Shown in pieces: positions 1 through 8,181 of a stretch of DNA of 44,336 bases. The position numbers were made by a program, and so were the translations under genes. The DNA lies in assembly GCA_017503465.1 (NCBI GenBank), contig JAFVSY010000121.1:1-44336 (forward strand), in the 5' to 3' direction. The notes under the pieces were generated by a model. It searched no databases, was not told where the DNA came from, and saw only the letters and a list, made by a program, of their open reading frames with translations. This stretch comes from Tidjanibacter sp. GTDB lineage: Bacteria; Bacteroidota; Bacteroidia; Bacteroidales; Rikenellaceae. How positions within the stretch are numbered: the stretch's first letter is position 1; every line of letters starts with the position of its first letter.

Positions 1-20
1 CCTCGGCGTTAGCCAATAGC

Positions 21-68
21 AAATATTTACTAATTACGATTTACTAATTACTAATTACTCTTTACTCG
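21..68 (-). repeat. Heptad intergenic repeat, copy 1
   Basis: Read on the minus strand, this A+T-rich stretch is made of 7-bp units (AAAGAGT, AATTAGT, AATTAGT, a variant AAATCGT, AATTAGT) ending in AAATATTT. It begins directly after the stop codon of the SurA-like gene and has that gene's orientation. Five similar arrays lie elsewhere in the window. Confidence 0.8.
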
Positions 69-1460
69 TTATTTAATCCACGCTTTGTTGTCAAACTCCG
101 AGGTGTCCATCGACTTGTCGATGCGCACATACATCGTGGCAATCTTCTTGTTGAGCCACTTGTCAAACTCCCTCTCCTGCTTGTTTTGTAGGGCTATCTC
201 CTCAATCTGGAGGTAGTCGTTGGCAAGGCCAGCGGTGTGGGAGGGGATAATTTCGATGAGTTTGATGATTTTGGTGAGCGTGTTGCCCCTCATATCGGTA
301 CTCTGGAAGGGCTCCGAGATGTCGCCCGGCTTGAGCGAACGCATATAGGGGTAGTCCCTACCGAGCTCCTCCTTGTAGAAGGCGGTGCGCGAGTAGCTGG
401 TGTCGTTGGCACCATACATTTCGAGCATCTCGTGGTTGGTCACCAAACCACCATTCTGCTTGGAGTACTTATCATCGGAGTGCTTCACGGCGGCCTCCTC
501 AAAGGTGATGCGGCCCTCCTTGATTTCGGTAGCAAGGCTGTCGAGCATCTTCAGGTCATCGGCCAACTCCACCTCGGTGAAGGTGGGGCGCAGCAGTATG
601 TGGCGACTCTTGTAGAGGTTACCCTTCTTCTCAATGAGCTGAATGATGTGGAAACCATAGACGGTCTCAACCACGCCACTCACCTGCCCAGGCTGCAACT
701 TGGTCAGCGCATCGCCAAAGGGCTTTTCGAAGCTCTCGGGGGCCATAAAGTCCATTTCGCCACCCTGCAAGGCGGTACCGGGGTCCTGCGAGTACATTCG
801 GGCCAGCATATCAAACCTTGCACCACCGAGGATGCGCTCCCTCATCTCCAACAGCCTCTCCCTGGTGCGCTGCTTGGCTTGGGTAGTGGAGGAGGGGAGT
901 TTGGATATTTGTGCATAGACATACTGCTCGGGCACGATGGGGAGCATATCGGTGCGGAGCGAGTTGTAGTATTTCTCCACCTCACCGGGGGTGATGGTAA
1001 CCTTGTTCATTATGGTCATCCTCATCATCTGGGCATACTGGGCCTCCTCGGCTTGGGTGCGCATATCTGCCTTAATCTCAAAGACGGGCTTACCCTCCCT
1101 CTCTTCAAGGGCGGCGATGGAGCCTGCTTCGGTAATCATAGCCTCCACCTGCTTGTTCACACTCTCGGCCACGCCATCGAGGTTAATCTCCACCGAGTCG
1201 ATGAGGGCCTGATTGTAGAGCAACTTTTGGAGGAGCAGGTTTTCGAGTGCCTCACTCATTGCGCTGCGGTCGGAGGTGTAGCCACGCTCCCTGCGTTGCT
1301 GCAAGACCTGCTTGCTGAAATCGACCACCTCCGAGTAGAGAATGGCGGAGTTGCCCACAACGGCCACCACCTTGTCGGCCACCACGCTTTGCGCTTGGGC
1401 CATCACACTACCGATAGTCGCTGCTGCAACCACGACCACACTGATAAGAAATTTTTTCAT
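69..1460 (-). CDS. SurA-like periplasmic peptidylprolyl isomerase
   Basis: This protein of 463 residues is a predicted periplasmic chaperone and prolyl isomerase for outer-membrane protein folding. It starts with a signal peptide (MKKFLISVVVVAAATIGSVM, cleavage near AQA-Q). A SurA N-terminal-like segment follows (DKVVAVVGNSAILYSEV), and then two parvulin-type (PpiC) regions. The first, mid-protein, carries the family hallmarks GGARFDMLARMYSQDPG, GGEMDF and a later GFHIIQL. The second begins at SRHILLRP and includes FEEAAVKHSDD and NGG. The ATG at 1460 is chosen over an in-frame codon at 1499 because it begins the signal peptide and leaves 31 bp after the upstream lipoprotein gene. The two genes look like one operon; a tandem pair of SurA/PpiC-type genes is common in Bacteroidales. 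The class is confident; calling it the SurA orthologue is less so. Confidence 0.88.
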   Translation of the reverse strand: MKKFLISVVVVAAATIGSVMAQAQSVVADKVVAVVGNSAILYSEVVDFSKQVLQQRRERGYTSDRSAMSEALENLLLQKLLYNQALIDSVEINLDGVAESVNKQVEAMITEAGSIAALEEREGKPVFEIKADMRTQAEEAQYAQMMRMTIMNKVTITPGEVEKYYNSLRTDMLPIVPEQYVYAQISKLPSSTTQAKQRTRERLLEMRERILGGARFDMLARMYSQDPGTALQGGEMDFMAPESFEKPFGDALTKLQPGQVSGVVETVYGFHIIQLIEKKGNLYKSRHILLRPTFTEVELADDLKMLDSLATEIKEGRITFEEAAVKHSDDKYSKQNGGLVTNHEMLEMYGANDTSYSRTAFYKEELGRDYPYMRSLKPGDISEPFQSTDMRGNTLTKIIKLIEIIPSHTAGLANDYLQIEEIALQNKQEREFDKWLNKKIATMYVRIDKSMDTSEFDNKAWIK

Positions 1461-1491
1461 ACTTATGCTGTTCTTTTTTTGTCTTGTGTTG

Positions 1492-2346
1492 TTAGTCAAA
1501 ATTGTTGATTGTTACTCGCCCTTCCGATAGTGCGCTCATATAAAGGCTGTCGTTGAAGGTGGTCAGCAGTTGGGCCCTTCGGCGGTTGAAGAGGATACGC
1601 CTGACCATATCGGCCACCCTCTCGTAGGGAGCGTTGGAGCCCTGCTTTATAACGTCATATATTTGAATAAAGTATTTGCTGTCGGCATCTGCCATTTGGC
1701 GAATCTCCCCACCGGAGAGCACATAGTCGTAATTCTTGCCCTTGCGCACCGGTAGGTAGGAGAGAAACTCGCCGAAATCCACCCACGTGTCGAAGGTGTG
1801 CAACTCAAAGTTGTTCTTCACACAGAGGTCCAAAAAGTCCTGCTGCTTTTCGCTACTCTTGGAGCCCATCAGGTTGAATAGCTTGACCGACTGACGGTAG
1901 TTGTCGGGCAGTCGCACGATGCGCCCCTTGAGGATTGTGCGGTCCATCACAAAGTCGGAACGGTGGGCCTCAAAATAGGCCTTCACCATACTATCCGTGA
2001 TGAGGGTGTCCATACGCCCCTTAAGGTAGTGCTGCTCCAATCGGGCACCGAGGAGCGAGGTGCGGTACTCGTCCACAAGGCGGTCAATCTCGCCCATTGA
2101 GGAGGCGAGTTCGTGCTCGGCTGCTTGTAGCTTCACCTGCTTGCGCACCCATTGGTCCACAAACTTTTGGGCCACTTTGAGGCTGTCGGCACCTGCGAGG
2201 TCGGCCACTGCGGGGGCTACTTCCGAGAGCATCAACACACTCTCGCCCACCGAGGCCACCACCTTGTCTTTGGGCAGGGGCTCACATCCTGCGAGTGCCA
2301 CCACCGCAAGAGCCAAAAGGGGTATGAGTTTGTAAAAACTTTTCAT
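1492..2346 (-). CDS. SurA-N-like lipoprotein, putative peptidylprolyl isomerase partner
   Basis: This lipoprotein of 284 residues has the signal sequence MKSFYKLIPLLALAVVALAG followed by a lipidated Cys. The mature start (KDKVVASVGESVLMLSEVAP) resembles the SurA/PpiC N-terminal chaperone segment, VVAxVGxxxIxxSEV, also seen in the next gene. I do not see a clear parvulin catalytic domain (no GG-F-x(8,12)-S-D-D-xx-GG pattern), so it may be a chaperone-only or diverged isomerase. The ATG at 2346 is used because the longer in-frame reading runs back through the terminator and the CPBP gene. It is the first gene of an operon with the SurA-like gene. A promoter with both the TTTG and TAnnTTTG boxes lies just upstream and implies a very short leader. 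Confidence 0.8.
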   Translation of the reverse strand: MKSFYKLIPLLALAVVALAGCEPLPKDKVVASVGESVLMLSEVAPAVADLAGADSLKVAQKFVDQWVRKQVKLQAAEHELASSMGEIDRLVDEYRTSLLGARLEQHYLKGRMDTLITDSMVKAYFEAHRSDFVMDRTILKGRIVRLPDNYRQSVKLFNLMGSKSSEKQQDFLDLCVKNNFELHTFDTWVDFGEFLSYLPVRKGKNYDYVLSGGEIRQMADADSKYFIQIYDVIKQGSNAPYERVADMVRRILFNRRRAQLLTTFNDSLYMSALSEGRVTINNFD

Positions 2347-2355
2347 TTGCAGGCG

Positions 2356-2387
2356 CAAAGATAACTCTTTAGAGTTAAAAACGCAAA
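2356..2387 (-). promoter_or_regulatory. Bacteroidetes-type promoter for the PPIase operon
   Basis: On the minus strand a TTTG (2387-2384), a 20-bp spacer and TATCTTTG (2363-2356) fit the TTTG / TAnnTTTG consensus. The spacer and start of the -7 box hold a palindrome, TAACTCT-TT-AGAGTTA (2362-2377), which could be an operator. The start codon is only 9 bp past the box, so the leader would be about 4-6 nt. Confidence 0.6.
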
Positions 2388-2414
2388 GCAGGCCCGAATT
2401 ATTATCAGGCCTGC
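2388..2414 (-). terminator. Intrinsic terminator after the CPBP protease gene
   Basis: A 7-bp GC-rich stem (GCAGGCC at 2388-2394 with GGCCTGC at 2408-2414) is followed on the minus strand by a T-rich tail. It lies between the CPBP stop codon and the promoter of the PPIase operon. Confidence 0.6.
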
Positions 2415-2474
2415 CTTGTGCTTTTGTTGTTTGAGGTCGGGTTTTGTCCTTGTTAGCGAGGGGAATAGGTGTCC

Positions 2475-3476
2475 CTATTCGAGTTCGGTTTCGTTGCGCA
2501 GGTTGAGCACAAGGCGTACCATTGCGTAGACAAATACCACGGCCGAGAGTCCATAGATAGTCCAGTAGAGCCAATCGGGGCCAATCAAATCGCGCAGGGT
2601 GGTGTCGGCAGCATCCCCAAAGAAGGCGAGCGAAATGTAGGCAATGCCGTTGTTGATGGCGTGCAGGATGATGACCGAGAGCAACGAGCCTGTGCGCAGG
2701 TAGATGTAGCCAAAAATGAGGCCCACCACAAAGGCGTTGATAATCTGCACCGGCACTCCGTGTACAAGGCCGAAGAGCAGGGCCGAGATGAGCACCGCAG
2801 CACCACTTCCGAACCTCTCCCTGCACGACTCAAAGATGAGCCCGCGGAACAAAATCTCCTCCAAAATGGGGGCGCACACCACCACCGACAAGATGGCCCA
2901 ACCGCCCAATCCGACCATATCCGTTACGTTCTGATATTCCTCCTTTGGGAAGAGCAGCAAGAGGGGCTCCAAGACCACACTTGAGGCGAGCAGCACGGCC
3001 ACTCCCCAGAGCAGTATTGGGAGGTTTACGCGGCGCACTCCGAGGTGCAATGCCGAGGGCCTTTGGGCCTTGCGGCGCAACCACACGATGTAGGCAATGG
3101 GCGGGAGCATTTGCACGAGGTAGTAGAGTAGTGTAAGGTCGGGTGTAAGGTTCTCTGCGCCACGCAGTTTCATAATCACAATGGCCAACAGGCTACCCAC
3201 CAGACTCGACAGTACAAAGATACCCACCGTGGCGAACAAATCCACCCACGTGGGGAACTTTCTGGTGCCCTCCGCTGGGGCCTTTCTGCCCTCCGAAGCG
3301 GGGGCCTTTTGTGTGCCCTCCAATGGGACGTTTTTCTCCTCCGAAGCGGGGGCTGTTTTGTCCTCCACGATATGTGCAATTTTTCCCTCCTTGGTGGGGC
3401 TGCTTTTGCCCTCTTCAATGGGGGCGTTTTCGGCTTTCTGCATCGCTATGTTTGATTCAAAATTTTCGTTATTCAT
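2475..3476 (-). CDS. CPBP family intramembrane glutamic protease
   Basis: This membrane protein of 333 residues belongs to the CPBP (Abi/Rce1-like) intramembrane protease family. The catalytic motifs are all present: EEILFR (E206, E207, R211), FGLVH (F235, H239) and HAINN (H272, N276). Hydrophobic segments span roughly residues 80-103, 115-133, 152-176, 190-204, 225-262 and 303-325. The N-terminal 75 residues are an unusual hydrophilic, presumably cytoplasmic, extension of degenerate 9-11-residue units around K-x-A-P-x-E-G. The start at 3476 (MNNENFES) is taken because the upstream in-frame reading is antisense to parA. A divergent promoter pair separates it from parA. The substrate is unknown; family members act in prenyl-protein processing, bacteriocin immunity or signalling. 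Confidence 0.87.
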   Translation of the reverse strand: MNNENFESNIAMQKAENAPIEEGKSSPTKEGKIAHIVEDKTAPASEEKNVPLEGTQKAPASEGRKAPAEGTRKFPTWVDLFATVGIFVLSSLVGSLLAIVIMKLRGAENLTPDLTLLYYLVQMLPPIAYIVWLRRKAQRPSALHLGVRRVNLPILLWGVAVLLASSVVLEPLLLLFPKEEYQNVTDMVGLGGWAILSVVVCAPILEEILFRGLIFESCRERFGSGAAVLISALLFGLVHGVPVQIINAFVVGLIFGYIYLRTGSLLSVIILHAINNGIAYISLAFFGDAADTTLRDLIGPDWLYWTIYGLSAVVFVYAMVRLVLNLRNETELE

Positions 3477-3522
3477 ACTTTGGTTTGTGCCGGCGAGTTC
3501 AACTATTCGCGTTTTAGGAGTC

Positions 3523-3530
3523 CAAATATA
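3523..3530 (-). promoter_or_regulatory. -7 box (TATATTTG) for the CPBP gene
   Basis: TATATTTG on the minus strand matches TAnnTTTG and lies 46 bp upstream of the CPBP start. No TTTG is seen at the expected upstream distance. It forms a divergent pair with the parA box. Confidence 0.45.
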
Positions 3531-3572
3531 TCTATTTTTGCCGAAAATTAGGAAAGTTTCGAAGAAAATAGT

Positions 3573-3580
3573 TACTTTTG
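3573..3580 (+). promoter_or_regulatory. -7 box (TACTTTTG) for the parA operon
   Basis: TACTTTTG matches the TAnnTTTG consensus and ends 22 bp before the parA ATG. The -33 element is not obvious. Confidence 0.5.
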
Positions 3581-3602
3581 CTCTATTAAATTCTGAATAC
3601 GT

Positions 3603-4370
3603 ATGGGTAAAATAGTCGCCTTGGCCAACCAAAAGGGTGGCGTGGGCAAAACAACCACGGCAATTAACCTCGCCGCAAACCTTGCCATTATGGGCAAGAA
3701 GATACTTCTTGTGGACGCCGACCCACAGGCCAATGCCACATCGGGCCTCGGCTTCGACATCAAAAACGACGGCATCTATGAGTGCATCGTGGGCAAATGT
3801 AGTGCCACCGATGTCATCGAGCAGTCGGCCGAAGTGAAGAAACTCCACGTGCTGCCCAGCAGTATCAACCTCGTGGGTGCCGATGCCGAACTTGCCGGCC
3901 TTGCCGATGGCCACTTCCGTATGAAAAAAGTGCTTGAGGAGGTGAAGGATAGGTATGACTACATCTTCATCGACTGCTCGCCAAGTCTTGGTTTTACTAC
4001 CGTGAACGCCCTCGTGGCGGCCGACTCGGTGCTCATCCCCGTGCAGTGCGGCTACTTTGCGCTGGAGGGACTCGGCAAACTCCTCGCCACCATCAAGATG
4101 GTCAAGAGCAAACTCAACCCCGCGCTGGAGATTGAGGGCTTCCTGATGACTATGTATTCACGCTCACGCTTGGCCAATCAGGTTACCTTTGAGGTCAAGG
4201 AGCACTTCAAACACCTCACCTACGACACCATCATCGTGCGCAGCGTGAGGCTCGACGAGGCTCCCAGCCACGGTGTGCCCGTGATTTTGCACGATGCGGC
4301 CTCCAGCGGCAGCAAGTGCTATATGGAACTCGCCAAGGAGTTTTTGCGCCGCAACCGCAAGGGGAAATAA
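3603..4370 (+). CDS. parA: ParA/Soj chromosome-partitioning ATPase
   Basis: This ParA-type Walker ATPase of 255 residues moves or positions the replication-origin region together with ParB. The deviant Walker A motif KGGVGKTT is at residues 11-18. The Walker A' region VDADPQANATSG and the Walker B-like YIFIDCSPSLG also match the family. There is no N-terminal helix-turn-helix, so it is the short chromosomal (Soj-like) type rather than a plasmid P1-type ParA. It leads a co-directional run: parB starts 51 bp after its stop, followed by DUF5683 and lytic transglycosylase genes, a common order in Bacteroidales. Confidence 0.96.
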   Translation: MGKIVALANQKGGVGKTTTAINLAANLAIMGKKILLVDADPQANATSGLGFDIKNDGIYECIVGKCSATDVIEQSAEVKKLHVLPSSINLVGADAELAGLADGHFRMKKVLEEVKDRYDYIFIDCSPSLGFTTVNALVAADSVLIPVQCGYFALEGLGKLLATIKMVKSKLNPALEIEGFLMTMYSRSRLANQVTFEVKEHFKHLTYDTIIVRSVRLDEAPSHGVPVILHDAASSGSKCYMELAKEFLRRNRKGK

Positions 4371-4421
4371 AAGTGGCACAGCAGACGTTATGGACAAATA
4401 AAACAGACACCAGAGAGAGAT

Positions 4422-5297
4422 ATGAAACAAAAAGGTTTAGGACGCGGTCTTAGCGCAATCCTCGAGATGGAACAATATGTGGAGGAGTTGCCCGCCGTGA
4501 GCCGTATGGAAGAGATTGACGTGGAGAGCATCATCCCCAACCCCAAACAGCCTCGCACCATTTTTGATGACGATGCACTGGAGGAGTTGGCCAATTCTAT
4601 TGCCACCCTTGGGCTCATTCAGCCCATCACGGTGCGTAGGGAGCAGAACGGAAAGTATATCATCATCAGCGGTGAGCGCAGGTGGAGGGCTTCGCGCCTT
4701 GCGGGTCGCAAGACCATCCCCGCCTACATCCGTGAGGCCGACGACAAGGAGCTCCACGAGATGGCTCTGGTGGAGAACATCCAGCGTCAGGACCTCAATG
4801 CTATGGAGATTGCCATATCGCTGCAGAGGCTCATCGACGAGTGTGGCGTAACGCAGGAGACTGTGGCCCAGAGGGTGGGTAAGAAACGCTCCACGGTTGC
4901 CAACTACCTCCGACTGATGACTATGTGCCCCGAGGTGCAGGCAGCACTCAAGGCAGGCCAAATCTCTATGGGCCACGCCAAGGCTATTGCTGCTGCCCCC
5001 GAGGATGCACAGCCCTCGCTGGTGAAAAAGGTGGTGAAGAAAGAACTCTCCGTGAGGGCCACCGAGCAACTCGCACGTCGCCTTGCCGAGGGCAAGACCA
5101 CCACAACAGCCGAGGCTGCCTCCGAGGAGGAGTTCCCCGAGGTATACACCCGCATTGTGGAGCACCTCTCGAGGCTCTTGGGCGAGGACATCAAAATCAA
5201 ACGCAGTGCCGACGGTAGTGGCAAGATTATAATCGGCTTTGCCGGCGACCAGCAGGTGGCTGACTTGGCTGCCAAGTTGGAAAGGCTCTCCAAGTAG
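4422..5297 (+). CDS. parB: ParB/Spo0J chromosome-partitioning CTPase
   Basis: This parS-binding clamp protein of 291 residues is the partner of ParA. It opens with the typical short basic stretch KGLGRGLSAIL, thought to contact ParA. The CTP-binding ParB/Srx domain follows, with IIPNPKQPRTIF (residues 37-48) and the signature GERRWRAS (84-91). The helix-turn-helix region is TQETVAQRVGKKRSTVANY, and a C-terminal dimerisation segment ends the protein. I searched by eye for the usual parS palindrome (TGTTTCACGTGAAACA or close variants) and found none in this window, so its binding sites lie elsewhere or differ. Confidence 0.96.
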   Translation: MKQKGLGRGLSAILEMEQYVEELPAVSRMEEIDVESIIPNPKQPRTIFDDDALEELANSIATLGLIQPITVRREQNGKYIIISGERRWRASRLAGRKTIPAYIREADDKELHEMALVENIQRQDLNAMEIAISLQRLIDECGVTQETVAQRVGKKRSTVANYLRLMTMCPEVQAALKAGQISMGHAKAIAAAPEDAQPSLVKKVVKKELSVRATEQLARRLAEGKTTTTAEAASEEEFPEVYTRIVEHLSRLLGEDIKIKRSADGSGKIIIGFAGDQQVADLAAKLERLSK

Positions 5298-5371
5298 GTG
5301 GACTACCTGTTGAGAGTTTACAAAAAAACACACACGAAGGAGCAGAATATTCACAGACCACATCCCCCTGT

Positions 5372-6676
5372 ATGATAAGTAGGTTTGGCAGGAACATATT
5401 ACTTCGCATTTTGCTGATTGGTGCGCTGGCAGTGGCGGCACCGGGCCTTGCTGTGGCCCAGACCAACGCCCCCACGGAGCAGACCGGCGACCAAAAGCAG
5501 ACCGAGGAGAAGAAGCAGACCGAGGAGAAGAACAAGAAGAAGAGGAAGAAGAAAGAGGTGGTGGCCATTGCCGACTTCACGCAGGGCTTTGAGATTAAGT
5601 CGGGCCTGCGACAGGTGCCCATTGTGCGCACTCCGCAGCAGGACTCGCTGGAGGCGGCCGACCTCTCGAGGCTCATCGACTCGCTGATTGTGGCAAGGGA
5701 GAGTCTTGTGCAGGACGATACCACCGCTGTGGCTACGATGCAACTGCGCATCGACTCGCTCACCACTCGCCGCAATGCTCTGCTGCCGAAGGTGGCCGAC
5801 TCGCTCGCTACCGACTCCACCGCATTGGCCCTGGCCGACTCGCTGGCGGCCGACACACTCAAGAAGGAACGCTACAACCGCATCTTCCGCGACTCGCTCT
5901 CCTTCTCGCTCGTTACGGCTGTGAGTGCTGTGGTCCCCGGCTTCGCCCAACTCTATGAGGAGAACTATTGGAAGATACCGCTGGAGTATGCCGCCATTGG
6001 CGTGCCCCTCGTGGCGGGTATCAATCAGAACAAAATCTACCGTCGCTACAAGGCTGAGTATGATGTCTTGAAGGCCAACCCAAACACCACCCAGGCCGAC
6101 CGCACCCCCGTGCAGACCAAAATGCTCAAACACCAGAGCTACCGCACAATGTTGTGGGGAGCGGCCATCGCATCCTATATGGGCTTCCTCGTGGACGGTG
6201 TAATGAACTACCCCTCCGACCTCTCGCACATACAGAAGGCAACAACCCTCTCGCTGGTGTGCCCCGGTGCGGGCCAAATCTACAATGGTAGTTATTGGAA
6301 ACTACCCATCGTGGTGGCGGGTATGGCCTCGATGGTCTATGTGATTGACTGGAACCAGAGGGGCTACGACCGCTTCAAGACCGCCTACGACCTCGCCACC
6401 GATGGGGACGACAACACCGTGGGCGAATTCCCCAATACGTCTGAAGAGTCGTTGCGCTCCATCAAAAATGCCTACCGCCGAAATCGCGACCTTGCAATCA
6501 TTGGCACCGTGGCTGTCTACCTTGTGCAGGTGGCCGATGCCCACATTGACGCCCATATGCAGGCCTACGACATCAGCGATGACCTCTCAATGGAGATTCG
6601 TCCCCAACTCACCCAAACCGCAGGTCCCAACGGAATTACCAACAACCTCGGTTTCAATATGTCCATCAATTTCTAA
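5372..6676 (+). CDS. DUF5683 envelope protein with internal duplication
   Basis: This is a 434-residue protein of unknown function in the Bacteroidetes DUF5683 family. It has a signal peptide (residues 1-30, cleavage near AVAQ), a highly charged Lys/Glu linker (41-62) and a region rich in D-S-L (90-165). Two similar hydrophobic halves follow: PGFAQLYEENYWKIPL (189-204) and PGAGQIYNGSYWKLPI (298-313). Each is followed by a charged Y-rich stretch (IYRRYKAEYD; GYDRFKTAYD) and a further hydrophobic segment (258-278; 371-392). The duplication suggests a pseudo-symmetric membrane protein. Its stop codon abuts the ATG of the transglycosylase gene, so the two are probably translationally coupled. The parAB neighbourhood suggests a cell-cycle or envelope role, but that is inference. 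Confidence 0.85.
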   Translation: MISRFGRNILLRILLIGALAVAAPGLAVAQTNAPTEQTGDQKQTEEKKQTEEKNKKKRKKKEVVAIADFTQGFEIKSGLRQVPIVRTPQQDSLEAADLSRLIDSLIVARESLVQDDTTAVATMQLRIDSLTTRRNALLPKVADSLATDSTALALADSLAADTLKKERYNRIFRDSLSFSLVTAVSAVVPGFAQLYEENYWKIPLEYAAIGVPLVAGINQNKIYRRYKAEYDVLKANPNTTQADRTPVQTKMLKHQSYRTMLWGAAIASYMGFLVDGVMNYPSDLSHIQKATTLSLVCPGAGQIYNGSYWKLPIVVAGMASMVYVIDWNQRGYDRFKTAYDLATDGDDNTVGEFPNTSEESLRSIKNAYRRNRDLAIIGTVAVYLVQVADAHIDAHMQAYDISDDLSMEIRPQLTQTAGPNGITNNLGFNMSINF

Positions 6677-8167
6677 ATGAAAAGATTTACACTTTGCTTG
6701 GCTTTGGTGCTGGCGGCCACCACGCTTGCCCACGCCCAGAGCCTCAATGAGAACGATATTCTGAGGGCCCTCACCGAGGGTAAGAAGGAGCAGGTGCCCC
6801 CAACCGAGGAGGAACTCTATGGCCCCGACGAAGAGGAGACCCTCGCGGTGAAACCCCAAGCGGCCCAAACTCCCCAAACGGTCAAAGCCGATGCGACCAC
6901 TCCCAAAGCAGATACTGCCACTCCCAAGGTCGAAGGAGTAATGCCCCCCACGACCGCGACCGTGCCCACGACCGAAGCCACTGTGGAGCAGAAGGCGGAG
7001 CAGAGCGTGATGCCGAGGTTGGACTCTATGCTGTGTGCGTGGAGTGAGCAAAACCGCTTTATGGCCTGCGAGCAAATGCTCAATCCGCAGATTTTGGCCG
7101 ACACGGTGGACCTGCCCGCAAGCAACATCCCCGACTCGGTATATGTGGAGAGGCTCAAGGCCATCGGCTCGGTCATTCCGCTCGACTACAACGACATCGT
7201 GCGCAAGTACATCATCTCCTACACCACCCGCAACAAGCAGGTCATCAGCAACGCTCTCGGCAGGGCACAATACTACTTCCCCATATTTGAGGCCGAATTG
7301 GACGCCCAACAAATGCCCCTGGAGTTAAGGATGGTGCCGGTGATTGAGTCGGCTCTGCTGCCAAAGGCTCGCTCCAAGAAGGGGGCCGCCGGACTGTGGC
7401 AGTTTATGTATGGCACCAGCAAGGGGTATAAGTTGGAGATCAGTTCGTTCATAGACGAGAGGTTCGACCCCGTGAAGGCCACCAATGCGGGTTGCCGTTT
7501 TCTCAAATACCTACACAACACCTACGGCGATTGGCTCCTTGCGCTGGCGGCCTACAACTGTGGTCCGGGCAATGTGAACAAGGCCCTGCGTAGGTCTAAT
7601 GGGGGCAAGACTTTCTGGGAGATTTACCCCTACCTGCCCCACGAAACAAGGGGCTATGTGCCGGCATTTATCGCCACCACCTACGCCTTCCACTACCACA
7701 AACAACACGGCATCAGCCCCATTGAGCCACCACTGCCGTTGGCAACCGACACGCTCTACATCAGCCGCATTATGCACTTCGACCAAGTGAGCAGCACCAT
7801 CGGTACGCCCAAGGATGTGTTGAGGGCTCTCAATCCGCAGTTTAAGGAGGATATTGTGCCAGCCGTCAGGGGACGAAGCTACTCGCTGGTGTTGCCCGTG
7901 GGCGAGGTGGGCAAGTTTATGGACCACGAGGCGGAGATTATGGGCAAGGATACCATCTACTTGGCCGAGTATATGAACCCGCGCAAGAGTGGCGAGATAC
8001 CCACCTTTGTGATTGATAGTAAGATACACAAGGTTAAGTCGGGCGAAAACCTCTCCATCATTGCTCGTAAGTATGGAGTCACGGTCAAGCAGATTTGCAA
8101 GTGGAACAATATCAAAGACCCCTCGAAAATACGCATCGGACAAAAACTCGAAATCTTCCTTAAGTAG
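6677..8167 (+). CDS. MltD-like lytic transglycosylase with LysM domain
   Basis: This periplasmic peptidoglycan-cleaving enzyme of 496 residues has a signal peptide (1-20, THLAHA-type end LAHAQ). A Pro/Thr-rich linker follows (about 40-110). The SLT catalytic domain (about 205-345) has the catalytic Glu in VIES (E224), then GAAGLWQFM, AYNCGPGNV and the terminal ETRGYVPAFIA. A C-terminal LysM repeat (about 450-495, HKVKSGENLSIIARKYGVTV) binds glycan. Lytic transglycosylases form 1,6-anhydro-MurNAc ends. It directly follows the DUF5683 gene with no gap. A 12-bp tandem duplication spans its stop codon, followed by a heptad repeat. In many Bacteroidales a (p)ppGpp synthetase gene comes next; here mnmE does. 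Confidence 0.93.
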   Translation: MKRFTLCLALVLAATTLAHAQSLNENDILRALTEGKKEQVPPTEEELYGPDEEETLAVKPQAAQTPQTVKADATTPKADTATPKVEGVMPPTTATVPTTEATVEQKAEQSVMPRLDSMLCAWSEQNRFMACEQMLNPQILADTVDLPASNIPDSVYVERLKAIGSVIPLDYNDIVRKYIISYTTRNKQVISNALGRAQYYFPIFEAELDAQQMPLELRMVPVIESALLPKARSKKGAAGLWQFMYGTSKGYKLEISSFIDERFDPVKATNAGCRFLKYLHNTYGDWLLALAAYNCGPGNVNKALRRSNGGKTFWEIYPYLPHETRGYVPAFIATTYAFHYHKQHGISPIEPPLPLATDTLYISRIMHFDQVSSTIGTPKDVLRALNPQFKEDIVPAVRGRSYSLVLPVGEVGKFMDHEAEIMGKDTIYLAEYMNPRKSGEIPTFVIDSKIHKVKSGENLSIIARKYGVTVKQICKWNNIKDPSKIRIGQKLEIFLK

Positions 8168-8181
8168 AACCTTAAGTAGAA
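8158..8181 (+). repeat. 12-bp tandem duplication spanning the mltD-like stop codon
   Basis: CCTTAAGTAGAA occurs twice in a row (8158-8169 and 8170-8181). The first copy contains the TAG stop of the transglycosylase, so the stop and its context are duplicated right where the heptad array begins. Confidence 0.85.

Noticed and set aside
237-1508. Long plus-strand reading frame opposite the SurA-like gene
   Set aside because: It is antisense to a well-supported gene and its His/Gly/Leu-rich product is typical of a shadow frame in G+C-rich coding DNA. The same applies to other long antisense frames, such as those opposite gltX, aroB and the porin.
2347-2826. N-terminal extension of the PpiC-like lipoprotein
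   Set aside because: The extra 160 codons run through a terminator and antisense-frame CPBP sequence, and would bury the lipoprotein signal inside the chain.
3603-5297. parS sites near parAB
   Set aside because: I scanned by eye for TGTTTCACGTGAAACA-like palindromes and found only short CCACGTGG-type matches.
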